63,227 nt of DNA from Actinomadura rayongensis. GTDB taxonomy: Bacteria; Actinomycetota; Actinomycetes; Streptosporangiales; Streptosporangiaceae. Below are positions 29,401 to 37,444 of this stretch, piece by piece (position 1 is the first letter of the stretch; every line of letters starts with the position of its first letter). The translations under genes and the position numbers were made by a program. The notes beneath the pieces were generated by a model. The model did no database searches and had not been told where the DNA came from. It was given only the letters and a program-made list of their open reading frames with translations. Location of the stretch: the NCBI RefSeq assembly GCF_009831215.1, contig NZ_WUTW01000003.1, positions 1 to 63,227 of the forward strand. Direction: 5' to 3'.

Positions 29401-31928
29401 CGGAGGCCGCGACCGTCCCGGTGGCGTTCCTGACCGCCTGGTACGCGCTCGCCGACCTCGCCGCGCTGCGGCCCGGCGAAGCGGTGCTGATCCACGCCGC
29501 GACCGGGGGCGTCGGGCTGGCGGCCGTGCAGATCGCCCGGCACCTCGGCGCCGAGGTCTTCGCCACCGCCTCGCCCGCCAAGCACCCGGCGCTGCGCGCG
29601 CTCGGGCTGGACGACGCCCACATCGCCTCGTCCCGCTCGACGGCCTTCGAGCAGCACTTCCGCGCGACCGCCAAGAACGTGGACGTCGTGCTCAACTGCC
29701 TCACCGGCGACGTCATCGACGCGGGGCTGCGGCTGCTGGCGCCCGGCGGACGGTTCGTCGAGCTGGGCCGGACCGAGCTGCGCGACGCCGACGCCGTCGC
29801 CCGGGAGCATCCGGGCGTCAGCTACGCCGCGTTCGACCTCGGCCTGCTCGATCCCGCCCGGCTGCACGCCCTGTTCGGCGACCTGCGCGGCCTCTTCGAG
29901 CAGGACGTCCTGCGTCCGCTGCCGTTCACCGCGTGGGACGTCCGGGACGCCCGGGAGGCGTTCGAGCACATGCGGCGGGCCGGGCACGTCGGGAAGATCG
30001 TCCTGACCGTGCCGCGTCGGCCCGACCCCGCCGGGACCGTCCTGATCACCGGCGGCACCGGTGCGCTCGGCGCGCTGACCGCCCGGCACCTCGTCACCGA
30101 GCACGGCCTGCGGCACCTGCTGCTGGTCGGCCGCCGGGGGCCGGACGCGCCCGGCGCCGAGGACCTGCGCGCCGAGCTGACCGCGCTCGGCGCCGAGGTC
30201 ACGATCGCCGCCTGCGACGCGGCGGACCCGGCGGCGCTGCGGCGGCTGCTGGACGGCATTCCCGCCGAGCATCCGCTGACCGCCGTCGTCCACGCGGCGG
30301 CCGTGACCGACGACGGCGTCGTGACCGCGCTGACGCCCGGGCAGATCGACCGCGTCCTGCGCCCGAAGGCCGACGCCGCGCTCAACCTGCACCGGCTCAC
30401 CCGGGGGTCCGACCTGGCCGCGTTCGTGCTCTACTCGTCCGTGGCGTCGGTGGTCAGCACCGGCGGGCAGGCGAACTACTCCGCCGCCAACGCGTTCCTG
30501 GACGGCCTGGCGCTGCGGCGCGGTCAGCACGGCCTGCCCGCGACGTCCGTGGCCTGGGGGCTGTGGGAGCGGGCCAGCGAGCTGACCGGACGCCTCGCCG
30601 ACACCGACCGGGCGCGGCTCGCGCAGAACGGCCAGCTCCCGCTGTCCGACCGGGACGGCCTGGCCCTGCTGGACGCCGCGCTCGCCGACGGCGGGCCGTT
30701 CTTCGTCGGGGCGCGCCTCGACGCGGGCGCGCTCGCCGGGCGGCCCGAGGACGGGGTGCCCGCCGTGCTCCGCCGTCTCGTCCGTCCGGCGCGGGCGAAG
30801 GCGAGCACGCGTCCCGCCGAGACCGACCCGGCGCCGCTCGGCGAACGGCTCGCCGCGCTCCCGGCGGACGACCGGGTCCGCGAACTGCTGGGCGTCGTCC
30901 GCGCGCAGGCGGCGTCCGTGCTCGGGCACAGCCGGGCGGACGAGATCGACGCCGACCGGCGGTTCCGGGAGATGGGGTTCGACTCGCTCATGGCGGTCCA
31001 GCTCCGCAACCACATGAACCGGCTGACCGAGCTGAAGCTGCCGACGACCCTGGTCTTCGACCACCCGACGCCGCTCGCGCTGGCCCGCGAGATCGACGTC
31101 CGGCTCGCGGAACGGTCGGGCGGGCCGGCGCCCGCCGATGACGGCACCGCGCGTCTGCGGCGCCTCGGCGACGAAAAGGTGGACCCTGACGAAAAAGTGG
31201 CCCTGCTGCGGGAAATCCTCGGCGCCCGCGAATCCGGAGGCGATAACGGGGACCTCGCCGTCCGGCCGGTGCGCCTTTCCACGGGGGACGCCGTGCCGCG
31301 TTTGTTCTGCCTGCCGTCGATCCTCGCGCCCGCGGAACCCGACCAGTACGGCGAATTCGCCAGGTTCTTCCGGGGACACCGCGACGTTCTCGCCCTCACC
31401 CTGCCGGGCTTCTCCGACGGCGAGCCGCTTCCCGCGACGGTGGACGCTTTCGGCCGTGCGGCGGCCCGCGCGGTGCTCGCCGAGGCGGGCGACGCTCCGT
31501 TCGTTCTCGTCGGGCATTCGTCCGGCGCGTGGCTCGCGCACGCCGTCGCCGAACAATGCGAGAAGGACGGACGTTCCCCCGCCGGACTCGTTCTCCTGGA
31601 CCCCGTCGACATCGGCTGGAACGACCTCCGCGCCATGGTCGGGACCGCCGATCGCCTCTGGGCGCGGATGGACCTTCTTCCGCTGCTCGACGACGCGAAC
31701 GTGTCCGCCATGATGCGCTACGCGGAACTGTTCGGCGAATGGACGCCGGGCGCTCTCTCCTGTCCCGTTCTCGCGTTGCGGGCCGAGGAGTCCATGCCCG
31801 GCGCGGACGCCGGCTGGGCGCGTCCCGGGCGCACGGACCGGACGCCCGGCGACCACCTGACCATGATGACGACCCGGGCCGCCACGACGGCGCGGGCCGC
31901 CGAGACGTGGCTGCGGGATCCGGCATGA
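23460..31928 (+). CDS. Single-module, fully reducing type I polyketide synthase with an extra N-terminal degenerate AT and C-terminal TE
   Basis: 2822 residues. Domain order: degenerate AT with KS-AT-type linker (about 1-430), a 100-residue five-residue repeat (432-531), KS (from 541; Cys713, His848, His885 intact), AT (Ser1155 in GHSQGE; FASH motif resembling the methylmalonyl-type YASH), DH (His1460, Asp1616 in HPALLDAALQ), ER (HAATGGVG near 2012), KR (TGGTGALG near 2196, Tyr2340, TDD instead of LDD, suggesting B-type), ACP (Ser2509 in GFDSLM) and TE (Ser2687 in GHSSGA). The N-terminal AT has QCIGEP at 174-179 in place of HSxGE, replacing the nucleophile Ser by Cys175. One module with all reductive domains resembles mycocerosic-acid-type synthases, which iterate; the TE would release the chain. 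ATG 23460 follows GAAAGG. Confidence 0.93.
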   Translation: MNEFSVGRLELTPLVLSAPDAAALRALAATLADEVRAAGDLGELAADRAARDAAERHRAVVLAADRTRLLDGLDALSSGRTAPSLVTGAAPSARRPVLVFPGAGCQWPGMGRALRDASPPFARRLNACERALGSPPEVPDDGVDVVQPALFAVMVSLAELWRSFGVEPAAVLAQCIGEPAGAYAGSALSLRDAALACTAMAEAQAGVAALGDMAAVRLAAPALAAKLKRWGGRLWVAGVNAPEWTLVSGDRAARDELLAALDDEGVFATAVRTGAPTHTVRLDGARTAMLDRLAAITPRVGRVPFHSATTGTETDGALLDAGHWHRCVREPVRFEEATRSALADGPAALIESAPHPSLLTAMRDTVRAAGADAVVLGSVDRDDGGLDQFTRSVAQAYCHGVAVDWARALAPAAPSAHATVHADPVPAEPVRAATKPAATEAAATERAATERAVAEPAVAEPAATEPAATEPAATEPAATEPAATEPAVTEPAASERAMAEPAATEPAVTEPAATERAEIGPAVAERAATERVGDGADGPGEPIAILGMACRFPGGIETPEQLWDAVIEGRDLIGGLPDDRGWDTRKLYEPDSGKPGTSYTKEGGFLTDAAEFDAELFGISPREATAMHPQQRILLEIAWEACERSGVDPLSLRETDTGVFIGAFATEYGPRMHEAGAGSSGYMLTGGTLSVLSGRIAYALGLMGPAMTIDTACSSSLTSVHQAVASLRSGECSLAFAGGASVLGTPGLLVDFSRQQALSHDGHSRAFSADADGFGMAEGAGMLLLARLSDARRLGRPVLGVIRGSALSQDGASEGLAVPDAGAQELAVRRALEDAGLTAGDIDLVEAHGTGTKVGDPIEARSLLAAYGPAGHPVFLGSVKSNIGHSMAAAGVAGVIKAVLALRHGVLPKTLHAERLNPDVDWSRGDVRVLRENRDWPRTDRVRRAAVSAYGISGTNAHLVLEQSPSERPAERAPEDVPALPWVLTARSPAALRAQAERLLRYVRENPGARAADVGWTLATSRARLEHRGVIVGDRAELLDGLAALAAGTDAPQLVRGADVHDAHNVFVFPGQGSQWSGMAAELLERSPVFARRIAECAEALAPYIDWSLTDVLRAGVPDDAGTDVVQPALFAVMVSLAAVWEDHGVVPDAVLGHSQGEMAAAVVAGALSLADAARVVALRARALRVLAGTGAMATVALPPDAAAERLDERLSVAAINGPAEVVVSGDTDAVASLLEELEAEGVWARRIAVDFASHSAHVERLRDRLLDDLDGVRPKTSDVPFYSTVTGELLDTEALDAEYWFTNLRSPVRFDPALRAALAAGHRTLIEISPHPILTMGMQEIIDDAGTDAVALGTLRRGDGGLRRFRLAVAEADAHGVAADWSRAFAGTAPRLLDLPTYAFQHRRYWLDADAPGAAGLSTAGLEDAGHPLLGAATDLAGSQVLLLTGSVSLRTHPFLADHAVHDAVVFPGTAFLEVALQAADRAGFDGVEELILETPLVIPADEPVRLQATVDEDGTLEIFSRPESAPEWTRHATGAAGDPPPSDTDDLTAWPPSGAEPVPLDGFYDRVAERGYQYGPAFRNLRAAWSRGDEVFAEIALTGDAETEAYALHPALLDAALQGTLLDAADGLRMPLSWQDVRLHAVGATALRARLARTGPDTFEVTVADAAGRPVLTVRSLALRTVERLRTTGAGGLFRLDWPVVPPADRTAPDARTWALVGDEEARGVLPGSPAVFPDVAALRASGAPDVAVLVCPRSGAHETVGHVLSELREWLRDEPPGVLVVLTRGAVAVHPRDAVTDLAQAAVWGAVRGAQPEHQGRLVLIDLDEETSVASALDTGEPQIALRGGALHVPRLVPAKPGDAPDERPWRLDLEPGDPDSLRIVPADETPLGPGEIRVAVRAAGLNFRDVAVAGGLVERHEVWPLLGFDGAGVVEATGPGVTDVAPGDRVAGAFTGTTAFASTAVTDARLVVPIPDDWTFPEAATVPVAFLTAWYALADLAALRPGEAVLIHAATGGVGLAAVQIARHLGAEVFATASPAKHPALRALGLDDAHIASSRSTAFEQHFRATAKNVDVVLNCLTGDVIDAGLRLLAPGGRFVELGRTELRDADAVAREHPGVSYAAFDLGLLDPARLHALFGDLRGLFEQDVLRPLPFTAWDVRDAREAFEHMRRAGHVGKIVLTVPRRPDPAGTVLITGGTGALGALTARHLVTEHGLRHLLLVGRRGPDAPGAEDLRAELTALGAEVTIAACDAADPAALRRLLDGIPAEHPLTAVVHAAAVTDDGVVTALTPGQIDRVLRPKADAALNLHRLTRGSDLAAFVLYSSVASVVSTGGQANYSAANAFLDGLALRRGQHGLPATSVAWGLWERASELTGRLADTDRARLAQNGQLPLSDRDGLALLDAALADGGPFFVGARLDAGALAGRPEDGVPAVLRRLVRPARAKASTRPAETDPAPLGERLAALPADDRVRELLGVVRAQAASVLGHSRADEIDADRRFREMGFDSLMAVQLRNHMNRLTELKLPTTLVFDHPTPLALAREIDVRLAERSGGPAPADDGTARLRRLGDEKVDPDEKVALLREILGARESGGDNGDLAVRPVRLSTGDAVPRLFCLPSILAPAEPDQYGEFARFFRGHRDVLALTLPGFSDGEPLPATVDAFGRAAARAVLAEAGDAPFVLVGHSSGAWLAHAVAEQCEKDGRSPAGLVLLDPVDIGWNDLRAMVGTADRLWARMDLLPLLDDANVSAMMRYAELFGEWTPGALSCPVLALRAEESMPGADAGWARPGRTDRTPGDHLTMMTTRAATTARAAETWLRDPA
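24753..25052 (+). repeat. Twenty tandem 15-bp units encoding AATEP-like pentapeptides
   Basis: In frame within the PKS, exactly 300 bases code for 20 consecutive five-residue units (AATKP, AATEA, AATER, AVAEP, AATEP and variants). Five units in the middle are identical at protein level. The result is a long acidic, Ala/Pro-rich flexible linker between the degenerate AT and the KS. The tandem DNA repeat is likely to vary in copy number between strains. Confidence 0.95.
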
Positions 31929-32848
31929 GCCCGGCCGATCTCGCGGAGAAGGTGGAACAGCCGTCCGGGCCGGTCGCGTTCGTCCTCAGCGGCGGCGGCA
32001 AGATGGCGAGCACCGAGCTGGGCATGCTGGCCGCGCTGGCCGAGGCGGAGATCCGGCCCGACATGGTCCTCGGCAGCTCCGCAGGTGCGATCATCGGCGC
32101 GGCGTTCGCCGACCGTCCCGGCGCCCTCGGTTCGGTGTACGACTGCTGGACCGAGATCCTCACCGCCCCGGCCCTGAAATGGACGATCCCGCACGCCACG
32201 GCCAGGCTGATTTCGGCGAGCGCGCGGGCCAGGGCGCAGGATTGCCTGCGGTCGATCGTGGAGCGGCACATCAAGGCCCGCACGTTCGACGAACTGGCGG
32301 TGCATTTCGAGTGCAACGCCATCGAGATGCGCAGCGTGCGCGAGCACTGGTTCGATTCCGGGCCGCTCGTCCCGGCGCTGCTCTCCGCCGGGGCCGCGCC
32401 CGGGATGGTGGCGCACACGAGGATCGGCGGTGAGCGTTATATCGACGGGGGATTCGTCGATCCCGTGCCCGTCGACCGGGCCGTTCGGCTGGGTGCCCGG
32501 ACCGTCTACGTCCTCCAGGCGTCCGACTTCGGCGAGACGCCCCACTTCCCGCGCACGTTCTGGGAGGCGGGGTTCGCGGAAGGGAGCTTTCGTTTCGTCT
32601 TCGAAAAGCTCCTGCGCGACCTTCCGGACGGCGTCGAAGTGCATCTCCTGCCCCTCGGACGCCGCCGCACCCCGCACGGCCTGGACATGATCCGCCGGAT
32701 CTACGGCTTCGACACGGCGGAGGCCGGACGCGAGGGCGAGCACTACATGGAGGCGGCCTACCAGGCCACGGCCGCCTATCTCCGGCTGGAAGGCCAGATC
32801 GGCAGGTCGGCCCGCAAGAGGGTCGGCGGCCACCGGCCCGCCACGTGA
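31925..32848 (+). CDS. Patatin-like phospholipase
   Basis: 307 residues. The oxyanion loop SGGGKM, nucleophile elbow GSSAG and catalytic aspartate in YIDGGFVDP make the Ser-Asp dyad of the patatin/RssA family. Expected activity is hydrolysis of phospholipids or acyl esters, or acyl transfer. No signal peptide is seen, so it acts in the cytoplasm or at the inner membrane face. ATG 31925 overlaps the PKS stop (ATGA), so it is translationally coupled to the PKS and probably works on its lipid product or provides precursors. Confidence 0.88.
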   Translation: MSPADLAEKVEQPSGPVAFVLSGGGKMASTELGMLAALAEAEIRPDMVLGSSAGAIIGAAFADRPGALGSVYDCWTEILTAPALKWTIPHATARLISASARARAQDCLRSIVERHIKARTFDELAVHFECNAIEMRSVREHWFDSGPLVPALLSAGAAPGMVAHTRIGGERYIDGGFVDPVPVDRAVRLGARTVYVLQASDFGETPHFPRTFWEAGFAEGSFRFVFEKLLRDLPDGVEVHLLPLGRRRTPHGLDMIRRIYGFDTAEAGREGEHYMEAAYQATAAYLRLEGQIGRSARKRVGGHRPAT

Positions 32849-32865
32849 AAGACCGGGGAAGCGGA

Positions 32866-32900
32866 AGCCCCCGCCGCCGCTGGACGCGGCGACGGGGGCT
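32866..32900. terminator. Bidirectional terminator hairpin
   Basis: A 15-base arm AGCCCCCGCCGCCGC, loop TGGAC and the matching arm form a stem with a single mismatch, between the convergent patatin and FN3-protein genes. TCTTATT follows on the plus strand. Confidence 0.75.
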
Positions 32901-32932
32901 CCGTCTTATTGCTGGTCAGCCGTGACCGGGGG

Positions 32933-35812
32933 TCACTTCTTGACGGCCTTCAGGGTGACGGTGTTGCCCGGGCCCGCGGCGATCGCGCTGATCAGCGGGT
33001 TCAGGAAACCGCAGCCCTTGAGGGCGGGCAGCGTGTACGTGCCCTTCAGGTCGCCGCCGGCGGCGCCGAAGTTGGACGACTGCAGCGGGATGGTGGCCGG
33101 AGCGGTCGTCTGGCAGGTCGGGCTGCCGATCTCGAAGCCGAAGACCTTGATCGAGGTCAGTTTGACGACCGTCGAGGTCGTGGTCTTCAGCGTGCTGCCG
33201 GACAGGGTGCCGGTCGTCTTGCCCTGCGGGGCGTAGGCGACGTCGACCGTGCCGGGCAGGAAGCCGAACAGCGAGAACTTGCCCGCGCTCGGGTTGAGCT
33301 TCAGGTCGCCGGTGACCTTGCCGCCGGTGATCGTCGTGGCGACGCTGCCGGTCAGCGGGATCGTCGCGTTGACGCCCTTGACGAGGGACGAACCGGCCAG
33401 CGTGTAGGTGACGTCGCCGCCGGTCGGCGGAGCCTTCACCGTGACCTCGACGGGCGTGCTCTGCGCCGACTCGTTGCCGGCCTTGTCCGCGGCCGAGACC
33501 GTGAACGAGTACTTGCCCGCCGCCAGACCGCTGATGGTCTTGCTGGTGCCGGTCACCAGGCCGGGAAGCTTGGTCCCGTTCTGGTAGACGTAGTAGCCGG
33601 CCAGGCCGGAGCCGCCGTCCTCGTCCTTGGACGCGGACCAGGTCAGCGCGACGCTCGTGTCGGTCGCGGTGCCCTTGACGTCACCCGGAACCGAGGGCTT
33701 CGTCGTGTCGGTCTTGGCCTGGGTCTTGGCGTCGACCGACGCGGCCGTGCCGTCGCCCGCGGCGTTGCTCGGGGTGACCGTGACCTTGTACGCGGTGTTC
33801 GCGGTCAGGCCCTTGATCGTGTACGTGGTGTCGGCCGTCTCCGCGGAGCCGCCGTTCCACGCGATCTTGTACTTGGCGGCACCGGTGCTCTGGTCCCACT
33901 TGACCGTGACCGAGTCGAAGGTCGTGCCGACGACCGTCAGGCCCTTGAGGTCCGCCGGCTTCTGGGGCGTGTCCTCCTGGGTCTTGGCGTCGACCTTGGC
34001 CGCGTCACCGGAGCCCTGCTTGTTCACGCCGTTCACCGAGAAGGTGTACGGGGTGTTCGGGGTCAGGCCACTGATCGTCGCGGTGGTGCCCGTCGGGACG
34101 TCCTGGGTCTTGGCGCCGTACTTCACGACGTAGGACTCGGCGCCCTCGGCGGCGTTCCACTTCAGCGACACCGACGTGGACGTCGTGCTGGTGACCTGGA
34201 GACCCGTGACCGGGCCCGGCTTCGTCGCCGCCGCGGGGGTGTCGAACTCGGCCGAGCTCTTGTCGGACTTGTTGCCGGCCTTGTCGACCGCCTCGACCTC
34301 GAGCTTGTAGTGCTTGCCCGCCTCGAGACCGGTCAGCGCCGCCTTCGGGTCGGTGACGGTGTCACCGAACTTGGTGCCGTTGAGGTACACGTTGTACCCG
34401 GCGAGGCCCGAGCCGCCGTCCTCGTCCTTCGAGGCGCCCCAGGTCGCGTTCGCCGTGGTGCCGGTGATGTCGGCCACGGCCGGCTTGCCCGGAACGGTCG
34501 GCGCCGTCGTGTCGCCCGGCTGCGTCCCGCCACCGGTGATCTTGAAGGTGTGGATGATGTTGTTCTGCCCGGTCGGAGCGGCGGGGCCGTCCAGCGTGCA
34601 GGGGACCTGGAACGGCTTGCCGCCCGCGTTCAGGTCGGGGTGCGGGTTGCCGTCCTTGTCGCGCAGGATGACGAACAGGTCGAGACGCTGCACGCCCATC
34701 TTGCCCTCGCCGGCCTTGGAGAAGACCAGCGGCGGGGCGGTGCCCAGCAGGCCCTTGATCGGGAGCGCGCCCGACTCGGGAACCGGGATCTTGGCGATCG
34801 GCAGCTTCAGCTTCGCCGCCAGCGGGGTCTGACCGTTCTGGATCTCCGGCGCCCACAGGTTGGCCGTCGCGATCGCGTAGCCCTCAAGCGAGGCCGCGGG
34901 CGGGTCGATGACCGTCTGCATCGCGTTGACCGTGTACGCGTTGACCTCGGCGTCCGAAGTGACCTTCATCTCCGGGGTCAGCGTGTTGGCGTGGATGTCC
35001 TCCGGGTACGGCAGGCTCGCGTCGACCTTCAGGCCCTGCGGCTTGATGATCGGGAACTTGCACGAGAACACCAGGCCGCTGAGCTTGCCGTCGACCGGCT
35101 TGTGGTCGTCGGCCTTCGGCTCGGGCGCGGGCGGAACGTCCCAGTTCACGACCGGAGGCGTGCCGGGGTTCTCCGACCCCTCCTTGACGTAGATCGCCGC
35201 GATCTGGTTGTTCTGGCCGGCCTTCTGGTAGCACTGGACGTCGAACTCGCCCAGCGCCGTCAGCTCGCCCGCGGCGTTCTTCGGCGCCACGTGCAGCTTC
35301 AGGTTGCCGACGTTGACGCGGCCCCAGCCCTTGGTGTTCGGCGCGGTGATCGCCTTCGGCGTCTTGCCGTTCACCGACAGCGGGAACGCCCCGTCGTCGG
35401 GAACGCTCGTCTTCGGGATGGGGAGGTCGCCCGTCAGCACCTCCTTGTGGCCGTCGGGCCACGTCCCCTGGACCTCCGCGGTCGCCGAGCCCTCCAGGGA
35501 CTTGGCGTCCATCGCGAACAGGCCCTTGGTGGTCGCGGCGCTCACGGTGTCGACGGTCTCGATGGGGAGCGGGTCGACCGTCTGACCGAACGACACGGTG
35601 TCGGGGATGCCCGTCACCTTGACCTTCACCGTCAGGTCCTGGGCGCCGATCATCGGGTAGACGCAGCGGTAGTTGAGCGTCAGCTCACCGTGCGGCACGT
35701 CCGCCGAGGCGGACGGCGCCGCCCCGAAGGCGACGGCACCGGAGAAGGCGGTGGCCGCCGCCGCGATGACCGCGACGACCCTGCCCCTTCGTGCTCGTGA
35801 AGTCGAACTCAC
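32933..35812 (-). CDS. Secreted multidomain protein with four fibronectin type III domains
   Basis: 959 residues. A signal peptide (VVAVIAAAATAFSGAVAFG, cleavage near 37) is followed by two related beta-rich domains resembling actinobacterial DUF6801 (about 38-215 and 238-445; LNYRCVYPMIGAQ and FSCKFPIIKPQG), four FN3 domains (about 465-830) and a third DUF6801-like C-terminal domain. FN3-1 and FN3-4 share the segment ASKDEDGGSGLAGY exactly, indicating internal duplication. No enzymatic motif or sortase signal is visible; an extracellular adhesion or matrix role is a guess. GTG 35812 follows AGGAGAGAG. Confidence 0.85.
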   Translation of the reverse strand: MSSTSRARRGRVVAVIAAAATAFSGAVAFGAAPSASADVPHGELTLNYRCVYPMIGAQDLTVKVKVTGIPDTVSFGQTVDPLPIETVDTVSAATTKGLFAMDAKSLEGSATAEVQGTWPDGHKEVLTGDLPIPKTSVPDDGAFPLSVNGKTPKAITAPNTKGWGRVNVGNLKLHVAPKNAAGELTALGEFDVQCYQKAGQNNQIAAIYVKEGSENPGTPPVVNWDVPPAPEPKADDHKPVDGKLSGLVFSCKFPIIKPQGLKVDASLPYPEDIHANTLTPEMKVTSDAEVNAYTVNAMQTVIDPPAASLEGYAIATANLWAPEIQNGQTPLAAKLKLPIAKIPVPESGALPIKGLLGTAPPLVFSKAGEGKMGVQRLDLFVILRDKDGNPHPDLNAGGKPFQVPCTLDGPAAPTGQNNIIHTFKITGGGTQPGDTTAPTVPGKPAVADITGTTANATWGASKDEDGGSGLAGYNVYLNGTKFGDTVTDPKAALTGLEAGKHYKLEVEAVDKAGNKSDKSSAEFDTPAAATKPGPVTGLQVTSTTSTSVSLKWNAAEGAESYVVKYGAKTQDVPTGTTATISGLTPNTPYTFSVNGVNKQGSGDAAKVDAKTQEDTPQKPADLKGLTVVGTTFDSVTVKWDQSTGAAKYKIAWNGGSAETADTTYTIKGLTANTAYKVTVTPSNAAGDGTAASVDAKTQAKTDTTKPSVPGDVKGTATDTSVALTWSASKDEDGGSGLAGYYVYQNGTKLPGLVTGTSKTISGLAAGKYSFTVSAADKAGNESAQSTPVEVTVKAPPTGGDVTYTLAGSSLVKGVNATIPLTGSVATTITGGKVTGDLKLNPSAGKFSLFGFLPGTVDVAYAPQGKTTGTLSGSTLKTTTSTVVKLTSIKVFGFEIGSPTCQTTAPATIPLQSSNFGAAGGDLKGTYTLPALKGCGFLNPLISAIAAGPGNTVTLKAVKK

Positions 35813-36528
35813 CGTTTATCTCTCTCCTGTGATTGACGGACCAGGGCTCGCACCGCGTGGAGCTCACTTCGACGGCGGGAGCGTGCACGCCCGATGACCG
35901 CTCAGGCGCTCTCCCCGCCGAAGGCGACGGGGGTCACCGGATCGGGAGGCGAAGGCGGCGGGAACGCCGTTCAGCGGGCCGCGGGTTCTCCGGCGCGGCG
36001 ATCGGGCAGGTCGCGGGCACCGGTGCCGCGTTTTTCCCGGTCCCCGTTTTCTTGGGATTCACGCCACGCCTTTCTGAATCGAAAAGAACCCGTCGGGCGT
36101 GTGGGGCACGCCCGACTGCCGGGCCGTTCTCGGAAAGATCGAGGGAATCACCCGGGCGGGGGTCGATGGCGGGTCGCACCGGCTCTCGTCGAGCCGTTTC
36201 CTCCGACGTTTCGTGGACGTAAACTACTGCCTGACGAGTCCAACGTCATCGTACGGCTGTGACAAGTTTCACCCCCCAGGGGCTCACTCGAAGCCCAATT
36301 CTCCGAGCGCATGTCCGCAGCGCAGCGAAGCCTAGGCGGACAGTGCGGACGCGCGGGCGCGGAGGGCCGCGTCCCGCCGGAAGCGGGGCCGACCGGCAGG
36401 GTCCCGTCCGGCCCGCGGCGCGCCCGCGGAGATCATCCCCGGGCGGGCGCGGCGGCCGTTGACGAGAGAACTCGCAGGCAACAGAATCTACTCGCCATTT
36501 TGGTCTGGTCCCGAAAGCTGGAGTATTG
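35813..36528. other. Long divergent intergenic region
   Basis: 716 bases between the FN3-protein and cutinase genes. It contains the candidate cutinase promoter at 36459-36487. No protein, tRNA or convincing riboswitch is recognised; open frames in it have no start context. Regulatory sites for the FN3 gene must lie in the left half, but I could not assign them. Confidence 0.5.
36459..36487 (+). promoter_or_regulatory. Predicted promoter of the cutinase gene
   Basis: TTGACG (36459-36464), a 17-base spacer and CAGAAT (36482-36487) lie 42 bases before the ATG at 36529, in the right orientation. Confidence 0.45.
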
Positions 36529-37437
36529 ATGAAGTCGGTTCCGCGCAGGCTGGCGGCGATTCCCGTCGTGTTGACCCTCGGTGCGGCGGCGGCCCTCGCG
36601 GTGGCGTCCACGGGCGGGCCCACCACGAGCGTCGCGCGCCCGGTCGCCGCCGTGTCGTACGCGCGCGGACCCGCCCCCACGCTGTCCGGCATCCGCGCCC
36701 AGCGCGGCCCGTTCACCTACTCCACCGTGACCGTCACGGCCGGCCAGGCGGGGGGCGCGTTCGGCGGCGGGACGATCTACTACCCCGACGACACGAGCCA
36801 GGGCACGTTCGGCGGCGTCGCCGCCGTGCCCGGCTACAAGAGCAGCGAGAAGGCCGTCGCCTGGCTGGGGCCGCGCCTGGCCTCGCAGGGGTTCGTCGTT
36901 TTCACCATCGCGACGAACAGCCTCACCAACCAGCCCACCGCACGCGGTCAGCAGCTCCTCGCCGCGCTGAACTACCTCACCGGCAAGTCCCCGGCCGCCG
37001 TCCGGCAGCGCCTGGACCCGAAGCGCCTCGCCGTGACCGGCCACTCGATGGGCGGTGGCGGCACCCTTTACGCCGCCTGGAAACGACCGAGCCTGAAGGC
37101 CGCGATTCCCCTCGCGCCCTGGCACACCACCAAGAACTGGTCGGGGATCACCGTCCCCACCCTGGTCCAGGGCGGGACGCAGGACACCACCGCGCCGGTC
37201 GGCACCTTCGCCAAGCCGATCTACCGGAGCCTCACGAGCGCCCGCGAGCGCGCCTACGCCGAGATCGCGAACGCCGTCCACGGCACCTTCGCCCGCGGGA
37301 ATCCGCTCATCGGCGAACTCGAAGTCGCCTGGCTGAAGCGCTTCGTGGACGACGACGCCCGCTATGAGCAGTTCCTGTGCCCCGCCCCCACCGACTCCGG
37401 GCTCACCGCGTACCGCGACTCCTGCCCGTCGTCCTAG
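36529..37437 (+). CDS. Secreted cutinase / polyester hydrolase (PET-hydrolase-like)
   Basis: 302-residue alpha/beta hydrolase with a signal peptide of about 40 residues. The triad is Ser173 (GHSMGGGG), Asp219 (QDTTAPV) and His251 (NAVHG). Spacings of 46 and 32 residues equal those of Thermobifida fusca cutinase TfCut2. FGGGTIYYP, the VPGY oxyanion tyrosine, the substrate-binding tryptophan in APWHTTKNWS and the C-terminal Cys pair (LCPAP ... DSCPSS) are also conserved. Differences from TfCut2 include Thr instead of Ile after the catalytic Asp-Thr and Gly instead of Phe after the catalytic His. Activity on cutin, PET or other polyesters is predicted, not shown. GGAG lies 5 bases before ATG 36529. 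Confidence 0.92.
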   Translation: MKSVPRRLAAIPVVLTLGAAAALAVASTGGPTTSVARPVAAVSYARGPAPTLSGIRAQRGPFTYSTVTVTAGQAGGAFGGGTIYYPDDTSQGTFGGVAAVPGYKSSEKAVAWLGPRLASQGFVVFTIATNSLTNQPTARGQQLLAALNYLTGKSPAAVRQRLDPKRLAVTGHSMGGGGTLYAAWKRPSLKAAIPLAPWHTTKNWSGITVPTLVQGGTQDTTAPVGTFAKPIYRSLTSARERAYAEIANAVHGTFARGNPLIGELEVAWLKRFVDDDARYEQFLCPAPTDSGLTAYRDSCPSS

Positions 37438-37444
37438 AGCGGGC

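Noticed and set aside
26619..31856. 1745-codon open frame on the minus strand across the PKS
   Set aside because: It is a high-GC shadow: the plus strand carries a complete PKS with intact active sites, while the antisense product is low-complexity Arg/Gly/Val sequence with no domain.
32909..35800. 963-codon plus-strand open frame opposite the FN3 gene
   Set aside because: The minus strand encodes a signal peptide and four FN3 domains with normal codon use; the opposite frame is Arg/Leu/Val-rich and lacks a ribosome binding site.
35813..36528. Riboswitch (for example c-di-AMP type) in the long gap
   Set aside because: Some GC-rich stems and GAA-containing stretches are present, but I could not fit the conserved core to either strand.
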